NCBI GenBank assembly: GCA_039090855.1
Contig: CM077011.1
Span: 28,673,001-28,737,000 of the forward strand
DNA: 64,000 nt
Direction of reading: 5' to 3'
Origin: Macrothele yani
Lineage: Eukaryota; Arthropoda; Arachnida; Araneae; Macrothelidae
The first letter of the stretch is position 1. Each line of letters begins with the position of its first letter. Positions 10,531-21,156 of this stretch are shown here, piece by piece. Below the pieces are notes generated by a model. That model was given only the letters and a program-made list of their open reading frames with translations, was not told where the DNA came from and did not search any database. The translations under genes were made by a program, and so were the position numbers.

Positions 10531-11090
10531 CCCCACCATAGCGTGGTGCAGCTCATCAGCTGGTATGGCAGCTATCTCCCTCAGGATGCTTTGTTTGAGT
10601 TCCAGAGATGTGTGGGATTTCCCAACTTTCACCCTTCCCCTTAGGTAACCCCACAGGAAGTAGTCCGATGGGGTTACATACGGTGATCTGTATCGCCAAT
10701 GGATATCACCGAATCTAGAAATGATGCGCCCAGGGAACTGTAATCGAAGGGTCGCCACTGGTAGTCGTGCCATATGACTAGTGGCGCCATCTTGTTGCAT
10801 TCACATTTGTGTAAGACCAAGCCGTTGCAACTCAGGAATGAAGGATGTGATTAGTATGTGGTTCCCAGCAAAAACACAGCTGTTGGCAAACAGCTAGCAG
10901 TGATAGGTCACTTCTGGCTGCAATATGCCGCTCACGGTACGGTGGCTGTCCCTTGGTGGCAGCGTCATCAGTTGGCAGCCATTGATGGCCCTGCAGCATC
11001 GCCGTGTATTAAGGGCCTCCAAGCAAGCGCCATGAGTGGCCTGTATTTGGCAACCGAAACACGAAGTGGAAGCAGCTGTACTGCGCATGC
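10525..11090 (-). pseudogene. mariner-like transposase remnant
   Basis: On the minus strand, MQQDGATSHMARLPV (the catalytic QQDGA..H.A block) is followed by FPGRIISRFGDIHWRYRSP and TPSDYFLWGYLRGRV (third catalytic Asp with the FLWGYLK signature). LRAFTS-type tail residues end near 10525, abutting the preceding Tc1 piece. Sequence 5' of the catalytic block to about 11090 may be the decayed N-terminal part. The ends are not identifiable. Confidence 0.7.
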
Positions 11091-11094
11091 GTAG

Positions 11095-11812
11095 AAGCGA
11101 CACGTGCGCGGTCTCTCGTGGTACCAGCCAGTTGAAGACGACGCCATCGTGTTACAGATATTTTAGTGGATGTTAAGAAAAAAAGTCACATGTAGAGAGG
11201 CCAATTAATTTCGTAATGAAATGCCGCGTCGACAAAGATTACCGTCGGAAGAAAGTAATATAAGTAATGAACTGTAAGAAATTTTCAATTACTCTCTTGT
11301 ATTTATAAAAACTCATTTCGTAGCAAAATTCCTGCACTAACACACAAAGAATCGATAATACAGACCTCCATGACACACAAAACACTCCATTCCCACCAAT
11401 AACAAGAAATAATTTCTGTATAATCTTCCGTTAACACACTCTAAACTGTTTCAACCAAAATTCCTCGAAGGATATAAAAAATCGCTCTGTTGGAAAAAAT
11501 AAGAATTGTAAGCGTACAAAATTTATCAATTATTTGAAAATAAAAACGTTATGTGGATATTCGCTATGTACTCATAGCGAATATCTACACCATGAATGAT
11601 TACTAGCGTTTTTTTGCTGTTGTTTTTTTTTAAATAAAAACGCTATGTACTCATTCATGGGTTTATACACAAGATTGGGGAATTCACTGCTGAAAACAAC
11701 GAGAAGTAAAATAAAATAGCTTCTCTCTTTAAAACAAATGTAGCTTTGGACCGTGGGGAAAAAAAGATACAACGTTAAAAATGCAACAAAATGTGACATT
11801 AACGGGTAAATA
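11095..11812. other. Non-coding AT-rich DNA with a hairpin
   Basis: No coding frame was recognised. A near-perfect inverted repeat (GTGGATATTCGCTATG / CATAGCGAATATCTAC) lies at 11553-11588. Confidence 0.5.
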
Positions 11813-13003
11813 CACGGTCGAGTCACATTATTGTGACATCAGCTAATATCCAGAGAACCGCCAGCAGCGCGGACAGCAGCTAGACGGGCTGGGAGTGACT
11901 CAATAAGGTGCTGGAAGGTGTTCACAGGTATGTGGAGCTATGCTGGCTGCAGTGCATCTGACAGCTGCTGGAGGGTGCGCGGTGAAGATCCATAGAGCGA
12001 ACAAAACCATCGAGGTGGTCCCACAGATTCTCAATTGAGCTTTAAGTCTGGAGAATTAGGAGGCCAGGGAAGTACTTCGAATTCTTCATCGTGCTCTTCC
12101 AATCACTCTCGGACATTTCTAGCTGTGTGACACGTCGTGCTGGAAGATCCCATCCGCCGCAGGAAAGACAATCAGCATGTATGTATACGTGGTCTACAAG
12201 GATGGATTCATAACGAATTCGGTCCATAGTGCCTTCCACAGGTATGAGTGGACCCAGAGAATGTAACGAAAACATTCCCCAGACCATAACGCTGCCCCCT
12301 ACCAGCTTGTGTTCTTCCAGCAACGGTTGAAGAGTGTTCTCCGGTTTTTCTCACCTTATACGCCAACGTCCATCTCTCTGATGAAGCAGAAAACGTGACT
12401 CATCGGCGTAGGCAATCCTTTGCCAATCAGCGGAGGTCCAATTCCGATACTGCCGTGCAAATGTAAGCCTTTTCTGCCGATGCACCTTTGTTAGCATAGG
12501 TGCAGTGACCATACGTCTGCATCAAAGCCACATACGCAGCAGAGTTCGCTGAACTGTCGTTCTCGACACACTTTCGGTAGCCTCCTGATTCATTTGGCCA
12601 GTGGGTTGCTCAACTGTAGCGTGTCAATCGGCCTCACGCACCTTCGATGCCGACGCTCAACTTTCACATCAATGGCAAGTGGTGCTCCGCAGTTTCCACT
12701 CGCTTATTCGCAATGGTGCCATTTCTCCAGTCACGATACACTTTAACCACAGCAGCACGCGAACATATCACAAACTGCGCTGTTTCAGAAATACTGTGCA
12801 CGAAAGCCGATAATCATCCCTTTTTGCAAATCTGATAAATCGCTCCTATTATCCATGTCAGCAACGAGTGATATGTTTTCAGATTGCCTACAGCACACCT
12901 TATATACCCTCCCAGCTAGCTCACGACGCGTGCTTTCTTTCATTTGCTACGCGCTGTTGACGTCAAAAGTACGAGGTGGTCCCAATAATGTGACTCCACT
13001 GTG
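11813..13003 (-). mobile_element. Tc1-like transposon, degenerate
   Basis: The inverted ends CACGGTCGAGTCACATTATT and the complement of CACAGTGGAGTCACATTATT are flanked by TA on both sides (11811-11812, 13004-13005). The 1191-bp element encodes a broken transposase on the minus strand. It is related in coding sequence to the element at 21157-22375, with different termini. Confidence 0.85.
11900..12857 (-). pseudogene. Tc1 transposase pseudogene
   Basis: From an ATG near 12857 the minus strand reads MDNRSDLSDLQKG, the typical start of this family, then RDWRNGTIANKR. After many frame changes come GGSVMVWGMFSLHSLGPLIPVEGT (the catalytic-core Gly-rich block) and LPWPPNSPDLKLN followed by a stop (equivalent to WPA.SPDLNPIE). 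The gene is inactive. Confidence 0.8.
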
Positions 13004-14287
13004 TATATTAATTAAACAATCGCCTTTTGAGACCACAAGGACAGCACTAAACTTTGGAAAGCGTCTTTAAGTTGGTACACTTGTTGAAAATAAGTGAAGT
13101 TCCATTAAGGTAAATAAAACCAATCGCTCTGTTGAAAAAATAAATTTATGAATTATGTGAAACCGACATTTATGAAAAATAACTCGCAATATTGTAAAAT
13201 TAAAAAAGAAAACCCTTCGTTGCACATCGCGCAGAAAAGAAACTTACCTTCAAGTGACCGCTGGTACATGACAAACCTGTGTGGTGGCTAGAGCATCCGC
13301 TTCGTATGCAGGATGTCGTTGGCTCAATGCCAGCCACATTCACCGGGAGTTTTTCGGACTTGTTGAGGATATTTTCCCAGTTTCAGGACGTTGTGCAGGT
13401 TAGGTAAGAAAGAAAAAGTTGTACCTTTGGTGAACTGTGGAAGTAAATTTTTATTTTACTATTACTACTGGAAAATTGGCGGGAAGATTCGGCAAAGCCA
13501 TCAGTTACGTCACGTGACTGCCGGCTCTCATTAGTGGACCACATTAGGCTAGCCGTCACTTATGGCACGTACTTGTAGGTCCGCTCGTACTCTTTCCTGG
13601 ATATAGTAAAAGTCTTTGCTCTTCCAGTTTAGTATGGAATTTTCTCTAATTTGAAGTAACATTTAGCACACACATACAAAAAAAGTTCTCTTTTTTTGTC
13701 TCTAGACGTGGCATCTTTATTTTCAAGGCACCATGATATGTTGCACAGCACAACAAGGTGTTTATTTATTTTTCTCTTATTGAAGTTTATTACACCGGAG
13801 ATTTTGGATTTATCCAGACAAAAAGTAATGAATAAAAAGTAAAGTGAGAAAGAGAAAATTGAAACTCAGATAATGAAATTTAAATATTTACGGTTTCAGA
13901 GAGACGGCGTATTTTTAATGCACGTAGACGAAGCGAAACGAATGAGAAAGATGAAAGCAATTTTAGCGATATGCATTTATTCTTTCATCTCCTTCACTGC
14001 TTTGTGCACATTTAGCGGCACGTACTACCAATTATTAACGTAATAGTTATTTTATTCTGTTTTCTGAGTTTTACCTTTTCTTTTCCATTATGTTTTTCTC
14101 TTCACTGATATACCAGACATAAACAATATGGTCATTGCACAGATGACATTATAAATATCACCGCATCACATCCATTTGGGGGATAAAAATTTGAACGCGT
14201 ATTTTGCAACTATCAGAAAAAATGAAGATAAACAAAAGGTTATTACCTGCTCACTGGTCCGTTCGCGGCTTGGCAACCGCCATGTCC
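13004..14287. other. Mostly featureless; one decayed tRNA-like segment
   Basis: At about 13270-13345 GTGGTGGCTAGAGCATCCGC resembles an A box and GGCTCAATGCC a worn B box, so this may be a third tRNA-derived SINE type. Nothing else is recognised over this stretch. Confidence 0.35.
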
Positions 14288-14639
14288 ATCTAGAGCAGTG
14301 GTTCTCAAACTTTTGTTGTTCAAAGACCCCTTGGGAATATTTAGCGAAAATGCGTACCCCTTGTATATAAGATATTAGGGATACACCCTACTAATAAATA
14401 AAAACTTTACTCCAGTAGGTTTATGTTTATGTGTGTATACAGGGTGATTCAGCTAAGCGTGTACAAACTTCTGGGAGGGGTAGGCTGTACAAAGACAAAT
14501 CGGAATCGCATAGCAATGCAGGGTCGAAAACGCCATTTTCATGTGCTAGTGTACAGAAAGGTCGAGAAATGAAAGAGCAGCACGTAAGAGAACAAAACGT
14601 TTTTTATTACTCACAAGACGTTTGCGAAATGCATTGAGG

Positions 14640-15776
14640 TTACAGAAGGTGTTCAAAGTTGTGGCCATGAGCTGTAACACACGCTTGACATCGTCGGTGC
14701 ATGGAATCACGTACATTTTGGAAAATTCCTGGCGTGATTCGGACTTCCGAAGCAGATGCAGAGATGCGTGCTACAAGGACCTCATCACTTTCAACGCGGG
14801 TGTCGTACACTAGTCTTTTGATGTAACCCCAGAAGAAGTAATCAAGACATGTTAAGTCCGATGATCTTGCCGGCCAATGAACGGGAAGATCCACTGATGT
14901 CTAAATGTCATGTTTAAGTGATGACGAACGTCATTGCTGTAACGGGCGGGGGCTCCATCGTGCTGGAACCACATTGCACGGCGCAGCGACTGAGGGACCT
15001 GTTGTTCGTTCAATAGCTCTGGCAAGACGTCCTCCAGAAATATCCGGTAACTCCTTCTGTCCAGACGAGGAGGCATGAGGTGTGAGCCAATTAAGTGGTC
15101 CCCGACAATGCCGGTCCAAACATTAACAGCAAAACGGTTTTGTGCCGCACGTGGTCTTACAGCATGAGGGTTCTCCACCGCCCATACATGCGCGGTATGT
15201 GCATTGAAGCAACCTTCCCGTGTAAAGCATGAACAGCACAGAAGCAGGAAATTGGGGTTCTTCCGCACTCTTTTGCACGTACCATTGGCTGAATGCAATG
15301 CGCTGAGGGTAATCCTCAGGGCTTAGTATCTGAACGCGCTGAGGGTAATCCTCAGGGCTTAGTGTCTGAACGCGCTGAGGGTAATCCTCAGGGCTTAGTG
15401 TCTGAACGCGCTGTGGGTAATCCTCAGGGCTTAGTGTCTGAAAGCGCTGCACATGATATGGATGCAATTGGTCTCCGTTCACAAACCCTCCATACCGTGA
15501 ATTGGGACAGACTGAGCTGATGGGAAATTGCTCGTGTTCTGGCACTTGGAGTGTCTGCTGCATGATTCAACACATTCTCTTCGACGGCAGGAGAAGAGAA
15601 TGTGTTAAATCAGGGACGCGTAACCTCTGATGCAGCCGTGCAAACACTTGATGGTTTGGCACTCGTCTCATCGGGTACTGTTCCTGGTACAGTCTCACGG
15701 CGGCTCGTCCGTTGCAGTCCGCTGCTCCGTATGCGAGGTGCATATCAACCATTTCCGCGTTCGTGAACTCAGCCAT
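14640..15776 (-). pseudogene. mariner-like transposase pseudogene with 36-bp repeat
   Basis: The minus strand begins MAEFTNAEMVDMHLAYG, the usual start of this arthropod transposase family, followed by a helix-turn-helix. The centre has HPYHVQRFQ and a fourfold repeat of QTLSPEDYPQRV. Then come FAVNVWTGIVGDHLIG, MWFQHDGAPARYS (catalytic Asp) and WPARSSDLTCLDYFFWGYIK (third Asp and FLWG signature). It ends ..RRCQACVTAHGHNFEHLL followed by a stop. A gap and frameshifts break it, including a short inverted repeat near 15575-15610. Confidence 0.9.
15301..15444 (-). repeat. 36-bp tandem repeat, four units, inside a transposase gene
   Basis: Units start at 15301, 15337, 15373 and 15409, are nearly identical, and encode QTLSPEDYPQRV on the minus strand. 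The length is a multiple of three, so the frame is kept. Confidence 0.95.
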
Positions 15777-16011
15777 CTTACTACCTCTGCGGGTGGTTTA
15801 GAAGTGACGGTATTCTGAAAGAACGTATGAGCAGTTTCATGGCCGAACAACACCATCTACTGCATGAAGATCGCGTTTCCGACCCTGAATTGCTATGTGA
15901 TTCCGATTTGTCTTTGTGCAACCTATACCCCTCCCAGAAGTTTGTACACGCTTAGATGAATCACCCTGTATATGGGGGTATAAAATAAAAAAATACATAT
16001 ACATACAATAT

Positions 16012-16935
16012 ACGAGCGGTGTTATCGAGATTGCGCGCATAACTGTTAAATGGAGTGGGAAGCAGGATGCCATTTGGCAGGCTGTGATCTTGGAACCTTC
16101 TCTACATGAGCTTGGCGACAGAACACTGTGGGCGCAGCACCTTTTGTGCTGCGGCTAGTTGTTTGGAGCTGTGTGAGAAAGTTGAGCACGAATTTGCGTC
16201 AAATTGTGTCAGGAACTTAGGGATTCTTGCAAAGAAACTTATGAAGAGTTACTGAGAGTGTACGGTGTGGGCAGCATGAGACGTCCACGAGTGTACAACT
16301 GGTAGAGACGTTTCAGAAATGGCCGTGAAAGTGTCCAAAAGTGACGATCGTTGTGAAAGGCCCTCAACTAGCAGGAATGAAAGAAACGTCCAAGAAATTC
16401 GTTCAGCTGTGAGGGAAAATAGCAGAATTACTAACAGAAAACTTGCTTATTACTTGCCTTAGTTTCGGATCGGTACAGGCAACTGAAGATTTGTGGATGA
16501 GACGCGTGTCTGCAAAATTTATTCCAAAAATCCCTCTTAGATGAGCAAAAGGATACTCGACTGTCGGCAGCCATTGACTTGTTGGAACTGGTGAGAAATG
16601 AAAACAACTTTATGGAAGAGATTCGTACTGGAGACGAAACATGGGATTACGGATAAGACCCATAAAAAAAAGGCTCAGTTCTCACTGGGTGAGCTCCTCT
16701 ATTGAGCTCATCAAGACCGAAGAAAGCTCGCCAGACATTGTCAATGTGACACGCCGATGAGACTAGACTCCAAACAACTGGCCACAGCACAAAAGGCGCT
16801 GCGCCGATAGTGTTCTCTTGGCAGGCGCATGTGCAATAGGTTCCAAGCTCACAGCCTGCCAAACGGTTTCCTGCTCCGCAGCTGCATTTAACAGTTATGC
16901 ACGCAGTCTCTATATTTTTATATACCACCTCGTGT
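16012..16935 (+). mobile_element. mariner derivative with ~160-bp inverted ends, 3' half deleted
   Basis: The left arm (about 16012-16175) and right arm (about 16765-16935) are inverted copies sharing blocks such as GCATAACTGTTAAATG, TTTGGCAGGCTGTGA and GCAGC(A/G)CCTTTTGTGCTG. Between them lies only the first part of a transposase gene, so this is a deletion derivative inside the hAT element. Confidence 0.75.
16176..16764 (+). pseudogene. mariner transposase, N-terminal part
   Basis: Fragments in changing frames match the family: ERPSTSRNERNVQEIRSAV (linker after the DNA-binding domain), then LLDEQKDTRLSAAIDLLELV and NENNFMEEIRTGDETWDYG, where the last Asp-Glu-Thr block holds the first catalytic aspartate. 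SSSRPKKARQT and then the right arm follow. The second and third catalytic aspartates are missing. Confidence 0.8.
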
Positions 16936-17090
16936 ATTTATTTACAAAAATTACATATATTGATGCAACAGAAATGGCATGAATGGTTAGAAAAGCTACT
17001 ACACCTGTGCTACTCAGTACGTTTGCTAACTAATCGGTTATCCCCGGTATTAGTTTCGCGTACCCCACTTTGAAAAACACTGATCTAGAG

Positions 17091-17235
17091 CTGCAGGCAG
17101 TACCACGTCCCTAAATTTGGGGCGATGCCTTCGGGAAAAGGGAGAAAACATAGCTGTGAGAGAGGCGCGCCGCCTACCTTTCGTCAGGATCTTGAGCTTA
17201 GATCGTAACTCAAGACGATGATGTACAGCCACAGA
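17091..17235 (-). repeat. SINE family A fragment, antisense
   Basis: The body motif TCCCTAAATTTGGGGCGATG and the following AAAGGGAGAAAACATAGCTGTG match the family in antisense. It sits directly beyond the right 8-bp duplication of the hAT element, so the hAT may have inserted in or beside it. Confidence 0.45.
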
Positions 17236-17494
17236 AAATAGCACTACGTCGAAAACTAAAAATCTTCACCGAAATATTCAAGACTACGGAAATTCTGACT
17301 AAAGTTATGTCCAGGCGTTAAACTCTGTAGCGTTTGTGTGTAGCTGACTTACTAATACACTACATAGATCAAAGATTTCACCTACAGGAAAATACGAGTC
17401 CCTCAAATAAAGTTCAGGAAGTTGCTACTTACAGCTAATCCTTTATTAATGTCAATAGGCACTTGATTATTTGCACTTCAACAAAGTGAGAACA

Positions 17495-17868
17495 CGAAAC
17501 GTGAGTTAATATCCACAATAACAACTATAAAACACAACGCTGGAACTTGAGTTAATATCCACAATAACAACTATAAAACACAACGCTGGAACTTGAGTTA
17601 ATATCCACAAGAACACAATACTGGAACTTGACTTAATATCCACAAGAACACAATACTGGAACTTGACTTAATATCCACAAGAACACAATACTGGAACTTG
17701 ACTTAATATCCACAAGAACACAATACTGGAACTTGAGTTAATATCCACAAGAACACAATACTGGAACTTGAGTTAATATCCACAAGAACACAATACTGGA
17801 ACTTGAGTTAATATCCACAAGAACACAATACTGGAACTTGAGTTAACACCCACAAGAACACAACACCG
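17495..17868. repeat. 35-bp / 46-bp minisatellite
   Basis: The 35-bp unit with TTAATATCCACAAGAACAC and AATACTGGAACTTGA repeats about seven times. It is preceded by longer units of about 46 bp carrying an added ATAACAACTATAAA. There is no spacer diversity, so this is not a CRISPR array. Confidence 0.9.
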
Positions 17869-18010
17869 TGGTGTAAGGCTAACGCGCTCGGCTAGATATA
17901 GAGAGATTCAGGATTCAATTCCCCGGCGGCTGCCGAATAACAATTTTTCGGTTGCTGTGCGTTGCTAAAACGTGGAAAGAGCGATGTCTTTGTTTATTCA
18001 CTGACGCCAC
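17864..18010 (+). repeat. SINE family B, sense
   Basis: The head has CGTGGTGTAAGGCTAACGCG and the B-box-like GGATTCAATTCCCC. The tail has AACAATTTTTCGGTTGCTG, AAACGTGGAAAGAGCGA and TTTGTTTATTCACTGACGCC. Confidence 0.8.
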
Positions 18011-18170
18011 GTATTTGGAGGATTTTCACTTTGGATTTAAATGCTATAATTAATATATAGCCAGTGCCGTTACTGCCCACCAGATGGAGACGTCTCAGTA
18101 GCTGAGCCCATCTTACGGATTTATAATGTCAGATGCTGACAGAAAAACGCACATAGCGCCGTGGATTGTT

Positions 18171-18306
18171 GGCCACCGTGGTGTAAGGCTAACGCGCTCG
18201 GCTAGATATCGAGAGATCGGGGATTCAATTCCCCGGCGGCCGCCTAATAACAATTTTTCGGTTGCTGTGCGTTGCTAAACGTGGAAAATATGATGTCTTT
18301 GTTTAA
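18171..18306 (+). repeat. SINE family B, sense, second copy
   Basis: The head and tail are near-identical to the copy 307 bp upstream. It ends at TTTGTTTA and lacks the last bases. Confidence 0.8.
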
Positions 18307-18639
18307 ACACAACAGTGTTATTAAAGTAGAACACGTAGCCTTCACAAATACTTAAACGGCAATTAAGCAATCTGGTATCCAAAAAGAGCATTAACGTTCA
18401 CCATCCAAATTCCCCTCTCACAGCCACTGCGTAGCCATTATATCTCTCGTTTTGTTCTTATCACATGCATTCGGCACTTACGTATTGACATCAGGGTGTT
18501 GCCGAACCTCCATTTATGTGAGAGAGAAGATATCACGTTAAGTTTGGAAAGTGTAAAAGAGAACAAACTCAAATTTACATGGAAAAAGGAATAAAAAATT
18601 AAAGTTAAAATAAGATATATGCCACAACTCTCACTTCCA
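18307..18639. other. No recognisable feature
   Basis: Non-coding sequence between a SINE and a mariner end. Nothing was identified. Confidence 0.5.
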
Positions 18640-18737
18640 CACTCCATGCAAGGTGTGTCTAAAAGGTTTTAGAACTACATTGGGAAAAAATTGGAATTTC
18701 ATATATAGATTTGAAGGTTTCAATAAACCTTCAAATC

Positions 18738-18768
<31 letters not shown>

Positions 18769-18935
18769 GCTCAGCATTTTCATGGCTTTGTAAAACTGAG
18801 CTAGTGGAACCTTGTTTAACTCTCTACATCCGTTGTTTTGTATCTCCAAAACCCTGTAAGTGTAGTGCCCTTTCAGAAAATAATCAACAGGAGCCAAACC
18901 TGGAAAATATGGGGAATTGTGAAGCACTGTAACGC
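18640..18935 (-). mobile_element. mariner 3' remnant
   Basis: The minus strand reads LHNSPYFPGLAPVDYFL (third catalytic Asp block of mariner), then VLEIQNNGCRELNKVPLAQFYKAMK. The terminal sequence AGGTGTGTCTAAAAGGTTTT lies at about 18650-18672. A (TA)n tract with flanking GATTTGAAGGTTT inverted arms (18703-18747) interrupts the tail. The 5' part is missing. Confidence 0.75.
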
Positions 18936-18947
18936 CCTTCGATTTGA

Positions 18948-19614
18948 TTTTTGTACTTTATAGGCGAATTTCCGTGCAAAGATATCAGTGCAGTTTTTGC
19001 TTTGTGCTATGCGCAGGTTTATTTATTAGGTTCTGTTAAACATATAATTCTATGAGGCGACACATATGTACAGTATATTTGTATTTCTAGCTCCATCGCT
19101 TAGCTTGCGATTTAAGAACTTCTTTTTCCATTTAGATGGTCTAATTACCAGGAAAAAGATTTCAAGCTTATTTCTTAACATTTTTGCGTCCTCGTTTTGG
19201 CATGAATTCCTATTTTCAGTTTAATGATGTCTCCCTGGTATTTGAAAAAGTCATTTTTAAATAAGCCGGCTTTTGACGTGATCAGTGTAACGCATATACT
19301 TTGCAATTTTCCAGAGCTCCATTGATTAGACTGTCGTTTGAGTTTCGGTTCATAACACCGCGCCCATTTTCATCCATCGTAAGGATACACCGTAGAAATG
19401 TGTCCCCTTCACACACATATTCCGTTACAAATGTAGACGAACTACCTTCTAACGTTCCCATTTTTCAACATCACCTAAAATATGAGGCACCCAACGTGAT
19501 GTGATTTTTCACATGTTTAGCCGTTTGATCTAAATATACAGCACAGTTGAATGCGGAGGGTAACCTTTGTGGCAGAGTTTTCACGAATTGCCGGTCATTC
19601 TCCAACAGTGCAGA
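18948..19614. other. No recognisable feature
   Basis: Non-coding. No family was identified. Confidence 0.5.
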
Positions 19615-19711
19615 TTTCGATTCCATTTTATGTCGAAGAGTATTTTAGATATATTTTCATTTGAAAATGAAATTATATCTAAAATACTCTTCGACATAAA
19701 TGGAATCGAAA
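19615..19711. repeat. 97-bp near-perfect palindrome
   Basis: The left arm begins TTTCGATTCCATTTTATGTC and the right arm is its complement (GACATAAATGGAATCGAAA). About 46 bp pair with one indel and one or two mismatches around a 6-base loop. No transposon ends were seen. Confidence 0.9.
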
Positions 19712-19712
19712 G

Positions 19713-19965
19713 ATAAAAGATTTTTTTCAATCGGATGTTTAGAAGCAAATATGTGGATTAAAACGTAATTTTGAATTCGACATCATTTGCATTTACGATC
19801 CCCTAGCGGCAAAATTGTGCATGGTAAAAAAAAAAAAAAAAAGAAGGATCATCATTTGCATATTTCAAGCTTCCGAATGCAAAAAGAGTTTTTCAAATCG
19901 GACTAACAGTTGCAGAGATTCCGTGGGTACAGACGGACTGACGGACGGATGGGCAAACCGATAAC
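19713..19965 (-). repeat. Degenerate satellite, antisense copies of the 57-59 kb family
   Basis: Blocks such as GATCCCCTAGCGGCAAAA, TTTTTCAAATCGGACTAAC and GCAGAGATTCC..ACAGACGG are complements of the repeated blocks at 57130-59440. Confidence 0.55.
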
Positions 19966-19974
19966 AGAAGCACG

Positions 19975-21026
19975 ATCTTTTTTTACAAAAGACGTGCTAA
20001 AAATCATAAGAAAAGCAGGTGGAAATCTAACGAAAGGAGGCATTTCTAAACTGTACAAGGAGTATCAGCAGACTCAGCCAATTCAAAGCCAAACTGGTAA
20101 AGGCAAGAAAAGATGCACAGCAGCATGTGGTGATAGAAGAATTAAAAGACTGAATTTAAGTGACAGAAGAAAATCATCTGAGTCAGTTAAAAATGAGTTG
20201 TCCCAATATGGTCTGAATATGAATGCTGGGACGTTTGGACGCAGTCTCAAAGATTTTGGTTTAAATTCTAGAATTCCAAGACAAAAGGCGTTTCAGTCTC
20301 CCAAAGAAGGAAGGAAGAGATTAGAATGGGCTAAAAACCGTGTACGTGGGACAGAGTTATATGGAGTGATGTGATTAGAATATTCATATTTGGTAGTAAT
20401 GGAATAAAGTATGTGAGAAGAAGAAATAGAGATTTGCTGCCTGAATGCCTTATATCTACCATGAAGTATCTAGTTAGTATTATGATCTGTGGTTGTATGA
20501 CAGCAAAAGGTGTAGGCAGAATTTGTGCGACTAATGAAACTTTAAATGGCAAAAAAATTCATCATCGATATACTTGAGCCAAAACTGAAGCCTTCTGCAC
20601 ATGATCTTTTAGCGGTCAATGAAGCCTATATATTTCAACAGGATTCAGTTTCTTGCCATTTTGTTGCTGTGTTCAAAAAAGCAGTTTCAGGAAAATCATA
20701 TTACACTGCTAGAATCAATTTTTCAGGAAAATCATATTACACAGCTAGAATGAATTTTTCAGAAAAATCTTTTTACTTTGCTAGAATGGCCAGGTAGGAA
20801 CCCTGACCTTAATCCAATAGAAAATGTGTGGAAGTGAGTATAACCCGCGAACTTAAAACTTGTTAGTCACAGAAGCAACCAACGAATAAGGTACAATTGG
20901 TAGAAGCAATCGTACAATCTTGGTTTCACATTATAACATCTGATAAAGTAAAACGTTTGGTTCAGTCCATGGGACGCCGTTTGTAAGGCTGTAATTGCGG
21001 CAAAAGGTTTCCCCACAAGGTACTAA
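19975..21026 (+). pseudogene. Tc1 transposase pseudogene with 36-bp repeat
   Basis: It reads through several frames: DVLKIIRKAGGNLTKGGISK, then RRIKRLNLSDRRKSSESVKN and GLNMNAGTFGRSLKDFGLNS (second DNA-binding helix set). RKRLEWAKNR, GSNGIKYVRRR, CLISTMKYLVSIMICGCMTA and YIFQQDSVSCHF (second catalytic Asp) follow. Then come three copies of a 12-codon block, EWPG.NPDLNPIENVWK (the DD34E glutamate) and a tail ending AVIAAKGFPTRY at TAA 21024-21026. The inverted ends are not clear, and the gene is frameshifted and inactive. Confidence 0.85.
20685..20792 (+). repeat. 36-bp tandem repeat, three units, inside a transposase gene
   Basis: Units start at 20685, 20721 and 20757, each a variant of TTTCAGGAAAATCATATTAC followed by (A)C(A)GCTAGAAT.AAT. 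They duplicate the short stretch between the QQDN catalytic block and the WP..PDLNPIE block. Confidence 0.9.
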
Positions 21027-21156
21027 AAGAAATGGTGGGAAGTTATGAAATAGCTTTAACACGGTTTTCAGTGTACAACTTCTTTTAAAATGGAACTTTT
21101 AAAGTATAGTGTGTTGCATTACATTCTGCATTACATTATTTTTATAATCATATATA

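Larger units (their letters stand above)
14440..15968 (-). mobile_element. Tc1/mariner transposon with ~90-bp inverted ends
   Basis: The ends start CAGGGTGATTCAGCTAAGCG on the left and its near complement on the right, and match for roughly 90 bp. TA flanks both sides (14438-14439, 15969-15970). The 1529-bp element encodes a broken transposase on the minus strand. Confidence 0.9.
14296..17082. mobile_element. hAT-type element containing two later transposons
   Basis: The left end CAGTGGTTCTCAAACTTTTG and the right end CAAAGTGGGGTACGCG-type complement, closing ...AAAAACACTG, form short hAT-style inverted repeats. They are flanked by a perfect 8-bp duplication, ATCTAGAG (14288-14295 and 17083-17090). 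Without the Tc1/mariner insertions at 14440-15968 and about 16012-16935, the element would be only about 330 bp, a non-autonomous hAT. Confidence 0.85.

Noticed and set aside
17495..17868. CRISPR-like array
   Set aside because: Contiguous 35-bp units with no unique spacers and a eukaryotic context. It is a minisatellite.
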